A stretch of 64,000 nt of DNA, from the NCBI GenBank assembly GCA_016841725.1, contig JAENYP010000009.1:1-64000 (forward strand). The letters are read 5' to 3'. Source of the stretch: Thermincola carboxydiphila. GTDB taxonomy: Bacteria; Bacillota; Thermincolia; Thermincolales; UBA2595. The notes beneath the pieces are model-generated. The model saw only the letters and a program-made list of their open reading frames with translations, was not told the DNA's origin and ran no database searches. This document shows, in pieces, positions 18,213 to 26,510 of this stretch; the first letter of the stretch is position 1; each line of letters starts with the position of its first letter. Made by a program: the position numbers and the translations under genes.

Positions 18213-18620
18213 AATTTCCAGAACTTGATAAGCAAAAAGCAACAAATATTTAACTGAACATAAGAATGTGTCGAATAGTACTACTTTGCTTAGAATCATA
18301 AAATCGTAAGTGTGGTCAGTGCAAATGACGGTAGTTCTCTTAGCGTATTAAAATAATAATCGACATTCCGGGCTGCTTCTGTTAGTGTAATTTGTCACAT
18401 TTAAGGGCGGGTTATTACTTTCGTGTCTAAAGAGAAATATCTGCAGAAGATTCTGAACGCAAATGGGTTACAGTTTTTTAACGACTTCGACATTATAGGG
18501 ATGTTATACTTTGGGTTGAATATTTATTTGAAAGTACTACGATATTAAGTATTAATATTTAAAGATAAAGTACGATTCACCAAAGCATTCCTAACGAGAC
18601 AAAAAGGCTGTGTTGCCACT
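18213..18620 (+). promoter_or_regulatory. Long intergenic region upstream of the cytochrome island
   Basis: There is no gene on either strand. It carries two exact Spo0A-box-like sites, TGTCGAA at 18269-18275 and its complement TTCGACA at 18486-18492, plus a near match around 18370. A TATACT -10 box lies at 18505-18510. The remainder shows no clear structure. Confidence 0.45.
18486..18510 (+). promoter_or_regulatory. Putative Spo0A-box-overlapped promoter of the cytochrome island
   Basis: A TATACT box at 18505-18510 has, at the -35 distance, a TTCGACA element (18486-18492) instead of a good TTGACA. Placement of a Spo0A box over a poor -35 is the geometry of Spo0A-activated promoters. The leader to the ATG at 18621 would be about 105 nt. 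Confidence 0.4.
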
Positions 18621-19865
18621 ATGTTTTACGGAAACCTGAAAAAGTTTCTTAATGAATACCTAAATGCCCACTTCAGAAAAAACCTCAGAGAACACCTCAG
18701 GGATTACTTCAGAAAACACCTGAAAAGTAAAAGGGTCAGGTTAGCCGTAAGTGCTGCGGGTTTTTTTATAATCACTTTCTTTGGTGGACTTGAACTGACG
18801 GCTCAACCGGCAGTTTGTTCAATGTGCCACACGATGAATCCAGAATACTATACCTGGCAGCGGTCCTCACACTCCGGGACCGGGTGCGCCGGATGTCATG
18901 TCTCACCCGGCCCTGCGGGTTTGCTGAAAAGTTGTCAGAGCCGCGTCCGGAACCTGTACCTGACGTTTACAGGCGCATATGTCTCACCAATTGTGAAGCT
19001 GAGCCCAATTCCTGACAGGGCATGTGAACGATGCCACAAATCAGCCTCAGAAGACAGGGAGGGCCGCATCCTGGCGGCCCATGATGTGCATAAAACCATG
19101 GGGGTCAGCTGCATAAAATGCCATTCCGGAATTGCCCATGGCAGAATAGCCGAACGGGGTATTACCTTTCCTAGTGATTACCAAAAGTGGGACAGTGTAC
19201 TGGCTGATTCCCTGATGAGTGATAAACAGTATACCACCCCGGACATGGAGGCCTGTTTTCGCTGCCACCGGCTGCGCAAGGGACCTTTGGAGTGCCAGGC
19301 CTGCCATCGCTCTGTTAAGCCGGAAACCCATCTTAAGGGTGAATTTAATAATGGGGGTCATGGGAAAACAGCTGCTGCTGACCTGGCGTATTGTGACAGG
19401 TGCCACAGGTATATGAGTTCAGAGAAGACCATGGAAACCGAACAGGAGAAAAAATACCTTGAGTACCTGAAACAGGGTGAAACCAGCCGGCAAAGCAATA
19501 TGGTGATACCTTACTCCAGGACAAACACCTTCTGCAGGGACTGCCATGCCAAAAGGCCGCCAAGTCACAGCAAAAAAGAAAACATCAGGACTCATGGAAC
19601 AAGGGCAGAGGCAAACCAAAACAGGTGTATGGCATGCCATGACAACCAGTATCTCCCCGGAGCACCGGGGGAGCAGGGCGGACAGGGGACTGCTGTGACG
19701 GATGTGTTCTGTGCCCGGTGTCACCCGAGCTCCCACCGCTATTCCCTGCAGTGGCAGAATGGCTATCACCCGACAGACCTGCCGGCAAAACCCAGAATAA
19801 CCACATCCTGCTACACCTGCCATTCAGAAAAAATATGCGGCAGGTGCCATGGCAGTTTAACATAA
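18621..19865 (+). CDS. Dodecaheme c-type cytochrome with NapC/NirT-like N-terminus
   Basis: A 414-residue membrane-anchored cytochrome. A positively charged amphipathic stretch (1-40) is followed by one transmembrane segment (about 41-58) and then CSMCHTM and CAGCH, the layout of NapC/NirT quinol-oxidising cytochromes. Counting CxxCH motifs gives twelve (first at Cys66, last CGRCH just before the C-terminus). It probably takes electrons from menaquinol and passes them to the external cytochromes encoded downstream. The ribosome site (AAAGGCTG) is weak. It is the first gene of the electron-transfer island and is followed closely by the TPR and NHL genes. Confidence 0.9.
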   Translation: MFYGNLKKFLNEYLNAHFRKNLREHLRDYFRKHLKSKRVRLAVSAAGFFIITFFGGLELTAQPAVCSMCHTMNPEYYTWQRSSHSGTGCAGCHVSPGPAGLLKSCQSRVRNLYLTFTGAYVSPIVKLSPIPDRACERCHKSASEDREGRILAAHDVHKTMGVSCIKCHSGIAHGRIAERGITFPSDYQKWDSVLADSLMSDKQYTTPDMEACFRCHRLRKGPLECQACHRSVKPETHLKGEFNNGGHGKTAAADLAYCDRCHRYMSSEKTMETEQEKKYLEYLKQGETSRQSNMVIPYSRTNTFCRDCHAKRPPSHSKKENIRTHGTRAEANQNRCMACHDNQYLPGAPGEQGGQGTAVTDVFCARCHPSSHRYSLQWQNGYHPTDLPAKPRITTSCYTCHSEKICGRCHGSLT

Positions 19866-19893
19866 ACATCATTTTTATCAAGGAGGGGATAAA

Positions 19894-20568
19894 ATGTCGG
19901 TTACAAATCCCAGGTTAGAATTGAAGAGTGTTGTGGAAAAAAGTAAAAATGACAGCTTTACCCTGCTCCAGGCAGTGGCCCTTATTCTGCTTACAGTTAT
20001 CATAAGCTTTTCAGGGTGGTATGCAGCAGGCAGGTATTTTTTCTGGAAGGACCTGGATGTGAAAAGGGTTGAGGCCCAGCTAGAGTTTCTCAAAAAAAGG
20101 GTTGAAGCAGAGCCCGGGAACCTGGAGAACAGGGTTTCCCTGGCATATACGTATTTCCTGATGGGTGACAACGACCAGGCTGTAAACGAACTGAATCAGG
20201 TACTGGCTATCGACCAGAAGTATTCGGCTGCTTATTACAACCTCGGACTGGTCTATTTTGACGAGGGCAGGAAGGATGATGCCCTGGAAATGTTTCAGAA
20301 GACGGTGGAATTGTCTCCCCGGGATCACAAGGGGCATCTCCAGAAGGGCATTGTTTACCGGGATATGAAGATGTATAAAGAAGCAGTGGAGTCCATGGAG
20401 ACAGCCAATAAAATTCTGCCGGGCAATGCAAATGTCATTTATGAGATTGGCAGGGTGGCAGAGGAACAGGGCAATTTTGAAACAGCTGCTGAAATATACA
20501 AAGAGGCCTTAAGCTATGACCCGTTATATAAGGATGCAGTTGGGGCACTGAAGCGTGTTGAGAAATAA
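19894..20568 (+). CDS. Membrane-anchored TPR protein
   Basis: A 224-residue protein with one N-terminal transmembrane segment (about 25-47) followed by a coiled stretch and four to five tetratricopeptide repeats outside the membrane (from about residue 65, e.g. AAYYNLGLVYFDEGRKDDAL). It resembles TPR proteins that assist cytochrome c maturation (CcmH/NrfG-like), though no CcmH motif is present. AAGGAGGGG precedes the ATG. It lies between the dodecaheme cytochrome and the NHL protein in one operon. It may be an assembly factor for the multiheme proteins (inference). Confidence 0.85.
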   Translation: MSVTNPRLELKSVVEKSKNDSFTLLQAVALILLTVIISFSGWYAAGRYFFWKDLDVKRVEAQLEFLKKRVEAEPGNLENRVSLAYTYFLMGDNDQAVNELNQVLAIDQKYSAAYYNLGLVYFDEGRKDDALEMFQKTVELSPRDHKGHLQKGIVYRDMKMYKEAVESMETANKILPGNANVIYEIGRVAEEQGNFETAAEIYKEALSYDPLYKDAVGALKRVEK

Positions 20569-20593
20569 CGATAGCAGCGAGGGGGCGGTTAAA

Positions 20594-21592
20594 GTGGGAG
20601 ATGAAATAAAAGATGGGAAGACAGTAAAGAAAAGGCATGTCTACAATACCATGCTGATCATTTTTATCGGAATTTCGGTTGCTTTTGGTTACATGTTCTA
20701 TTCCCAGACCGAGATTATGGCTATTCCGGCTATGGTTGACCCTAACGGGCCTCCCAAGTTCAACCGGATGATTTATGGCGGTTTTGACAAGGAGGCTCTG
20801 GATAAGCCCATGGATGTATCGGTAATCGGCCAGTTTATTTATGTTACTGATACCAATAATCAAAGAGTCCAGGTATTTGACCTGGGAGGTTCGCCTGTAT
20901 TCAAGTTTGGCGAACAGGGGGAAAATCCGGGTCAGTTTGAATTTCCTTATGGAATTGACGGGGACAGCCAGGGGAATGTCTATGTGGCTGATCTTTATAA
21001 TGGCTGTGTTTCGGTCCATGATGCCAAAGGTAAATTTATCAGGTATTTTGCCGAAAAGGACCCCGGAGAAAAAATCATTGACACTCCGGGAGGGCTGCGG
21101 ATAATTGACAACAAGGTTTATGTCACTGATATCAACCAGAGCAAAGTACTCATTTTTGACCTGGAGGGCAAAAAACTTCAGGAAATCGGAAAAATGGGCC
21201 AGAATCCCGGGGAGTTACGCGCCCCTAATGCTGTTACTGCTGACGGGGACGGCAATATATATGTTGTGGATTCCGGGAACCAGAGGGTCCAGGTGTTTGA
21301 CAGTGCCGGGAAGTTCCTGAGAATTATTAACGGCTCAACTGATGGGAGAGGCCCTTCTGTTTTTGTAAACCCCCGCGGGATAGGCGTAGATTCCAAGGGA
21401 ACGGTTTATGTGCTTAGCAACCTTACTCATTACCTTTACGGTTTCGATAAGGAAGGGAACCAGGAGTTCGTCACTGCCGGTTATGGCAGCGCTCCCGACC
21501 GGTTTGTCCTGCCCAATGGACTTTATATAACTGAAAATGACGAGGTTTATGTAACTGATACGGGTAACCAGAGGGTAGCGGTTTATCAGTGA
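20594..21592 (+). CDS. Membrane-anchored NHL-repeat beta-propeller protein
   Basis: A 332-residue protein with an N-terminal transmembrane segment (about residues 22-42) and then a six-bladed NHL propeller. Each blade shows the pattern G.I.VD..GN.YV.D..N.RVQVFD (for example DTNNQRVQVFDLGG and DSGNQRVQVFDSAG). The start is GTG at 20594 with GAGGGGGCGG upstream; a more upstream TTG would overlap the TPR gene. NHL proteins are recurrent partners of extracellular multiheme cytochromes in metal-reducing bacteria, where they are thought to aid secretion or filament assembly. That role here is inference from neighbourhood. Confidence 0.88.
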   Translation: MGDEIKDGKTVKKRHVYNTMLIIFIGISVAFGYMFYSQTEIMAIPAMVDPNGPPKFNRMIYGGFDKEALDKPMDVSVIGQFIYVTDTNNQRVQVFDLGGSPVFKFGEQGENPGQFEFPYGIDGDSQGNVYVADLYNGCVSVHDAKGKFIRYFAEKDPGEKIIDTPGGLRIIDNKVYVTDINQSKVLIFDLEGKKLQEIGKMGQNPGELRAPNAVTADGDGNIYVVDSGNQRVQVFDSAGKFLRIINGSTDGRGPSVFVNPRGIGVDSKGTVYVLSNLTHYLYGFDKEGNQEFVTAGYGSAPDRFVLPNGLYITENDEVYVTDTGNQRVAVYQ

Positions 21593-21704
21593 ATGAGATA
21601 CCGATAGTAGCCTCCGGACAGGAAAACCCACAGGGGAGGAGGTGCTGTACGGCCTTGTGGCTCTTGCCTGGAGGATAACTAATAAAAGAGAGGAGAAGGT
21701 AATA

Positions 21705-23366
21705 ATGCGAAGGATTTCTATATTATTTGTGACAGTGCTATTTATCCTGGCACTGCCGGCTATGGCTTTGGCGGCTTACACTGATGCCAATACCACAGCA
21801 CCAACGACACCATATGCCCAGTCCTTTACGGCCCCGCTGACTGATGGGGATACTTCGGACAACTATCAGGGCAATGCCAACCGTACCGGTGGCGATACCA
21901 ACAACGTGGATATTCAGGATACGACTTCTGACATTGCAAATCCAGATGTAAAAAACATAATTAAATCCAAGGACATGATGATGAATGACTTTACCGGACC
22001 CCGGACCCAGAGGACACACGGTGAGTACCAGAACAATACCAACTCGTGTGCCAGCTGCCACCAGACCCACACCGGCGCTGCCAAGGACCTGTTATTCAAA
22101 GGCAGCAGTTCTGCCAATGGTGTGTACAACACATGTACCGCCTGTCATGACGGCACCCTGGGCTTCTACAATGTATTTTCGCCCTCTACCGCCGGTACCT
22201 TTGGAGGAACTGAAGGAGGTAATGCCTCTGTCCACCTGGCAACCGGAATGGCCAATATCTACATGGCACCAGGTGCAGACGTTCAGGGCGGTAACCAGAT
22301 ATGGAATGATGAGTTTGACTGTGCTGCCTGCCACGCTCCCCACGGTTCCTACAGTGACAGGCTGCTCCACTACAGCCCTGCCGGAATGGCCAATGTTTCC
22401 ACTGCAGACGGCGGGAATAAACTGATTGGCCTTACTGTAACTGATACCCTGCTGGCAGCAGATGCCGCTTCCCCTGAGCATGTTCTTTACAAGACCACTG
22501 CAGGCGTTGCCGGTATTGACCCTGCCAAAGAGGATGCTGCTACTGAAGTAGTTGTCGTGATGAAAAAGGTTGCAGACACATCTGGCACTCCAGTCACTTA
22601 CAGCTATGAAATGGATACCACCCCGTGGGTTGCCGGTTATGAGCATGCCATGGGAGACAACTATAATGTGCTGCAAATGCTGTATTACACCAGGTTCTAT
22701 GATGCTACAACAGCAGCTGATATTACCACTGATGTTGATGTCATTTATGGTCTTGCCTATGCCAAGGGTGATATCGCCGGTATCGGCTCAGCTGACATTG
22801 CCCGGGCCTATGTTGTTGACCTCGGTGACACAGAGGTTATCGATGGTCAAACTGTTGACATGGAACAGATTCAAATCGGAGACTTTGGCGGTGTGAAAAT
22901 TACCCAGATTAATACAGACATTTATGATGAAAAGGATCATGGCAAGGCTATCAGCAAGTACTGCGGCGCCTGCCACAGTCTGTACATGACCCATTCCAAG
23001 GACGCTGACGGTGACGGTGTATTCCGCCACAGCACTGATACAGACAGGTTTAACTGCCTCAAGTGCCACTTTGCCCACGGTACTGATGTAACAGTAATGA
23101 AGGATGCCAACGATGAGACAGTTGAGTCTCTGGTGGCCGGCGGTGCAGTTGAAGCAAATGCCACTGACTACATGGTTGACAAGAACGCGTCATCTGCCCT
23201 GAAGCGGTATACCAATATGTCGGTATGCTGGAAGTGCCACAGCGGAGTAGAAGGCAAGTCCAGTAAGCTGATGAATAACACCTATTACTGGGAGAACATT
23301 AACACCAATCCCAGGGGCGGGGCTGCCACCACTGAACATAACTGGACCAATAACGATTGGGAATAA
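21705..23366 (+). CDS. Secreted hexaheme c-type cytochrome
   Basis: A 553-residue exported protein. The signal peptide is clear (MRRISILFVTVLFILALPAM, cleavage after ALAA). Six CxxCH motifs are seen: CASCH (Cys115), CTACH (Cys144), CAACH, CGACH, CLKCH and CWKCH, several in doubled pairs with a following HG or PHG. The low number of hemes per length leaves long Gly/Thr-rich segments between them. The start at 21705 is chosen for the signal peptide and the AGGAGAAGG site; an earlier GTG would put extra residues before it. Six hemes in a secreted protein next to an NHL gene recalls filament-forming cytochromes such as OmcS, but sequence similarity cannot be judged here. Confidence 0.9.
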   Translation: MRRISILFVTVLFILALPAMALAAYTDANTTAPTTPYAQSFTAPLTDGDTSDNYQGNANRTGGDTNNVDIQDTTSDIANPDVKNIIKSKDMMMNDFTGPRTQRTHGEYQNNTNSCASCHQTHTGAAKDLLFKGSSSANGVYNTCTACHDGTLGFYNVFSPSTAGTFGGTEGGNASVHLATGMANIYMAPGADVQGGNQIWNDEFDCAACHAPHGSYSDRLLHYSPAGMANVSTADGGNKLIGLTVTDTLLAADAASPEHVLYKTTAGVAGIDPAKEDAATEVVVVMKKVADTSGTPVTYSYEMDTTPWVAGYEHAMGDNYNVLQMLYYTRFYDATTAADITTDVDVIYGLAYAKGDIAGIGSADIARAYVVDLGDTEVIDGQTVDMEQIQIGDFGGVKITQINTDIYDEKDHGKAISKYCGACHSLYMTHSKDADGDGVFRHSTDTDRFNCLKCHFAHGTDVTVMKDANDETVESLVAGGAVEANATDYMVDKNASSALKRYTNMSVCWKCHSGVEGKSSKLMNNTYYWENINTNPRGGAATTEHNWTNNDWE

Positions 23367-23419
23367 AAAAATAAGCTGACAAAAAATATGTCAGCTGTGA
23401 AGTGTGAATAACTTTTCCG

Positions 23420-23454
23420 GGCTGAGGTATTATGCCCCACATAATACCTCAGCC
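23420..23454 (+). terminator. Strong hairpin after the hexaheme cytochrome gene
   Basis: A perfect 15-bp stem (23420-23434 with 23440-23454) with a 5-nt loop. The following tail is only moderately T-rich, so it may act as a processing or stability element as well as a terminator. A second hairpin (AGCTGACA / TGTCAGCT) lies just upstream near 23374-23396. Confidence 0.65.
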
Positions 23455-23548
23455 ACCCTCTTATTAAAATATATCTCTAACTTTTAATTTTATTTTAAAT
23501 GGCGGTTCTTGTCAATGGATGACAAAGGGCAGGAAAAGGAGGATTGCC

Positions 23549-25501
23549 GTGAAGCAGTGGAGGCATTTCAATCAAAAAATGACCATATGGGGAATTGTTT
23601 TTGCCTTCTGCCTGCTGGTAATTGCCCATCCTGCACCGGTATTTAAGAAGCTGCTGTATCTGGTTTCCCCTGATATCGTTTTGGCAGCTTTACCTCCGGT
23701 AATAACCATTACCTCTCCGGCTGACGGAACGGCGACCAATAATTCGGTTGTGGAGGTAACGGGTATTACCGGGCCCAGTGTTTCGGTGGCGGTTTATCTC
23801 AATGATTCCCTGCAGGGCAGTATCCTGTCAGATAATGCCGGAGACTGGAATATGTCCCTGGGCCTGCTGCCTGAGGGTATTCATACTGTTTTTGCAGTGG
23901 CTGCCAGCAGCGCAGGGAACAGCAGCACCTCAAACCCGGTGACCTTTGAGGTGGATACTACACCTCCTGAACTAAAAATCACCGGTCCGGCAGACGGAGG
24001 CTATACCAACCGCCCGGTTGTCGAGGGGCAGACCGATCCTGACATAACGGTTGCGGTCCACATGTATGGGGGGGGCAGCGGTACAGTGATGTCAGATGAG
24101 GGGGGGCAGTGGTTTTTCCTTGACGGAAGCCTTGAGGAGGGTAGCTATAGCGCCTATGCTGTGGCTACCGACAGGGCAGGCAACAGCACCACATCAGAGA
24201 CGGTCTCATTTATCCTGGACATGAGCCGTCCCGTGGTCATTCCCGATATATATCCGGCTGAGGATATGACCAGGGTTTCCCCGGATGTGGTGACAAGGGT
24301 CTATATTATAGATAACTCACCGCTGGACCCGGTGAACCTGAAATCAGCCCTGGTGCTATCCGAAAACAACGGGGCTGTCTGGTCAGGTACTGCTGATACT
24401 GTTTATGAAAATATATATGGCAGTATAACTGGCAGTGTGGCTGGGACCGCATACAGCGCCGTATACACTACCGTATACGGAGACCCCTATTATGAGTTCA
24501 GCTTTAAGCCGGATGCTCCCCTAAAACCCGGAGTAAAGTATTCGGCGTCAGTTAACACTCTCTTGTCAGATGCAGCAGGCAACTATATATACCCAAGGAC
24601 ATGGTCCTTCACAACTGAGGGAGCAGGGACGGGGGAAAACCCGCACGGCAATTACCTGAGCAATGTCGATGTCTGTGCTAACTGCCATACTCCCCACAGG
24701 GCCGGGGCGGCGCGGCTTGTTGAACCACGAGATACCCAATATACAGATATTGATGACTATTGTAATGCATGTCATGACGGTACAGCAGCGCCGATTCCCT
24801 ACAACTGGCAGAGCATGTACAGGCATGATTTCCAGGTAAGTATCACAGGGGTTGCGGGAATCAGTTCCTGTACTTCATGTCATACCCCGCATGTGAACTG
24901 GACTGAGGAAAACCCTAATTTGCTGCAGGACTACTATTACTTTGACCATAATGACCCGACAAACCCATTCTTCCCAGACAGCAGTGAACAGGAGATGTGT
25001 GAATTGTGCCATCCGGGTACTATTGTGGAAGACCCAAGGGTTCAGTATATAAGATATACCTACGAGAAGTGGCACACCTCCACAGGCGCTCCTTCAGATT
25101 ACAGCCTGTGCCTGCGCTGTCATGACGGGAGTAATGCCTCCAATATAGCCTCATATTACAGCGGGCCGTCCCGGCATTCCCTTCAGGCTGCAGACGGCAG
25201 TTACCTGGATGGAGGACTGCCCTGTTCCGACTGCCATAATACACATGGGTCTGAAAACCTTAAACTGCTTAAGGAACAGCTAGGACATAACCAGGCGCAG
25301 CCGTTCCGGTCAGAAAACCTCATTTGGGATGCTGCCACTGAGCGCAGGTTCTGCACCACGTGCCATAATAATACAACCGAATTGTATGGGATAACTGCCG
25401 GCTTTGTCTATGCAATTCCCGGTCATGAAGACACCAGCACAGAACCGTGCAGCAGCTGTCACGGCGGTACGCCTGCAGCTGCCGCCCATGCGCCGCGATA
25501 G
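23549..25501 (+). CDS. Octaheme cytochrome with N-terminal Ig-like domains
   Basis: A 650-residue surface protein. It has an N-terminal hydrophobic anchor or uncleaved signal (about 15-50), then two bacterial Ig-like repeats beginning ITSPADG and ITGPADG (about 50-145 and 145-235), then a Big_5/SbsA-like domain (about 240-365) ending SFTTEG, then a heme region with eight CxxCH motifs: CANCH, CNACH, CTSCH, CELCH, CLRCH, CSDCH, CTTCH, CSSCH. The start is GTG at 23549 with AAAGGAGG upstream. The Ig region probably spans the cell wall and presents the heme domain outside. The downstream M23 peptidase gene is 24 nt away. Confidence 0.88.
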   Translation: MKQWRHFNQKMTIWGIVFAFCLLVIAHPAPVFKKLLYLVSPDIVLAALPPVITITSPADGTATNNSVVEVTGITGPSVSVAVYLNDSLQGSILSDNAGDWNMSLGLLPEGIHTVFAVAASSAGNSSTSNPVTFEVDTTPPELKITGPADGGYTNRPVVEGQTDPDITVAVHMYGGGSGTVMSDEGGQWFFLDGSLEEGSYSAYAVATDRAGNSTTSETVSFILDMSRPVVIPDIYPAEDMTRVSPDVVTRVYIIDNSPLDPVNLKSALVLSENNGAVWSGTADTVYENIYGSITGSVAGTAYSAVYTTVYGDPYYEFSFKPDAPLKPGVKYSASVNTLLSDAAGNYIYPRTWSFTTEGAGTGENPHGNYLSNVDVCANCHTPHRAGAARLVEPRDTQYTDIDDYCNACHDGTAAPIPYNWQSMYRHDFQVSITGVAGISSCTSCHTPHVNWTEENPNLLQDYYYFDHNDPTNPFFPDSSEQEMCELCHPGTIVEDPRVQYIRYTYEKWHTSTGAPSDYSLCLRCHDGSNASNIASYYSGPSRHSLQAADGSYLDGGLPCSDCHNTHGSENLKLLKEQLGHNQAQPFRSENLIWDAATERRFCTTCHNNTTELYGITAGFVYAIPGHEDTSTEPCSSCHGGTPAAAAHAPR

Positions 25502-25525
25502 TTTAAGAGTGGGGGGTGTGAGAAG

Positions 25526-26272
25526 ATGGGGATAGGGTGGAGGATGGTGACAGCATTGACTGCCGCCATCGTAGTCACCGCAGTCTGCCTGTTTCCGGCA
25601 GTACAGCCGGAATTTACAGGGCAAACCATTGGTAATAGGAGAGAACAAACGGCGGTTAGATTCGAGCAGCCGGACCGCAATGCGGTTTTACCTGATTTAG
25701 GCCAAAGGGAGGAACAAGAGCTGACAGTTCCTGAAAATCCCCCCCTGAAGACAATGGCAGAGTCCGGGGAAAGGCAGTTTACCATTGAAGAACAGTTAGC
25801 CAGGGTCCGCTCCGCGAGGCAGGAAATATCGCGGGACCAGGGGCCGGGCAGCAGGGTAATGAAGTCCTGGCCTGTTCCCGCAGGTGATTACAGGATGACC
25901 GGGTACTTTAATGAGAAAAGGAAGGACGGGGTCCATAAAGGAATTGATATTGCAGTTCCTTTAGGCACTCCTGTACTGGCTGTTTTTCCGGGCAAGGCGC
26001 TGCGAGGTTTTGCCGGTGATAAGACAAGCTTGGGAAGGTATGTCTATATAGAACATTCCAATGAAATAACAACCTATTATGGGCACCTCAGTGACTGGGC
26101 GTTACCGGCAGAAGGGATGCAGGTTTCCGCGGGGACCGTTATTGGCTGGTCCGGAAACACAGGCAACAGTACCGGACCGCACCTTCACTTTGAAATCCGG
26201 AAGGAAGCGGACAGGTATGTCAATCCTCTGGAAACATTATCTTATTCGGATGTGCTCTCACAAGGGGACTGA
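25526..26272 (+). CDS. M23-family metallopeptidase (LytM-like), membrane anchored
   Basis: A 248-residue protein with an N-terminal transmembrane segment (about 6-25), a hydrophilic linker, and a C-terminal peptidase M23 domain (about 135-240). The zinc ligands are visible as HKGID and HLHFEI, with GHLS and GNTGNSTGPH around them. M23 enzymes cut peptide cross-links in peptidoglycan. It lies between two giant cytochrome genes, so it may open the wall locally for their export or assembly (inference). The GGGGGGTG ribosome site supports the start. Confidence 0.9.
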   Translation: MGIGWRMVTALTAAIVVTAVCLFPAVQPEFTGQTIGNRREQTAVRFEQPDRNAVLPDLGQREEQELTVPENPPLKTMAESGERQFTIEEQLARVRSARQEISRDQGPGSRVMKSWPVPAGDYRMTGYFNEKRKDGVHKGIDIAVPLGTPVLAVFPGKALRGFAGDKTSLGRYVYIEHSNEITTYYGHLSDWALPAEGMQVSAGTVIGWSGNTGNSTGPHLHFEIRKEADRYVNPLETLSYSDVLSQGD

Positions 26273-26303
26273 TGCCTCCATAACCAAATTCAGGCATTTT
26301 TTT
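26272..26303 (+). terminator. Terminator after the M23 peptidase gene
   Basis: A 6-bp stem ATGCCT/AGGCAT (26272-26277 with 26292-26297) with a 14-nt loop and a T-run to 26303. The remaining 207 nt up to the next gene are partly GC-rich (around 26395-26435) with no feature I can name. Confidence 0.6.
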
Positions 26304-26510
26304 CTATGACAATCAATAATATTATGAGTAGTAACATTAATATTAAGAGTTATAACATTTCAGCTGCTATCCTTGAGTTCAGCCCTGCTTAATTCCCGTG
26401 TAGGAGGGGGAAGTCCGGGCGGCGGCTGGCTGGGATAAAAAACTTTTGGAAGGGAGGGTGTTTTTTGACTTCTGAGTTGCGCAGGCGAACCAGAATGAGG
26501 AGGGTAGAAT

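Noticed and set aside
21642-21704. Earlier GTG start for the hexaheme cytochrome
   Set aside because: The ribosome-like GGGGAGGAG directly abuts it, and 21 extra residues would precede a textbook signal peptide.
26304-26510. GC-rich stretch before the decaheme gene as a riboswitch
   Set aside because: No c-di-GMP (GEMM) core, no terminator stem and no clear nested hairpins; only a GC-rich patch.
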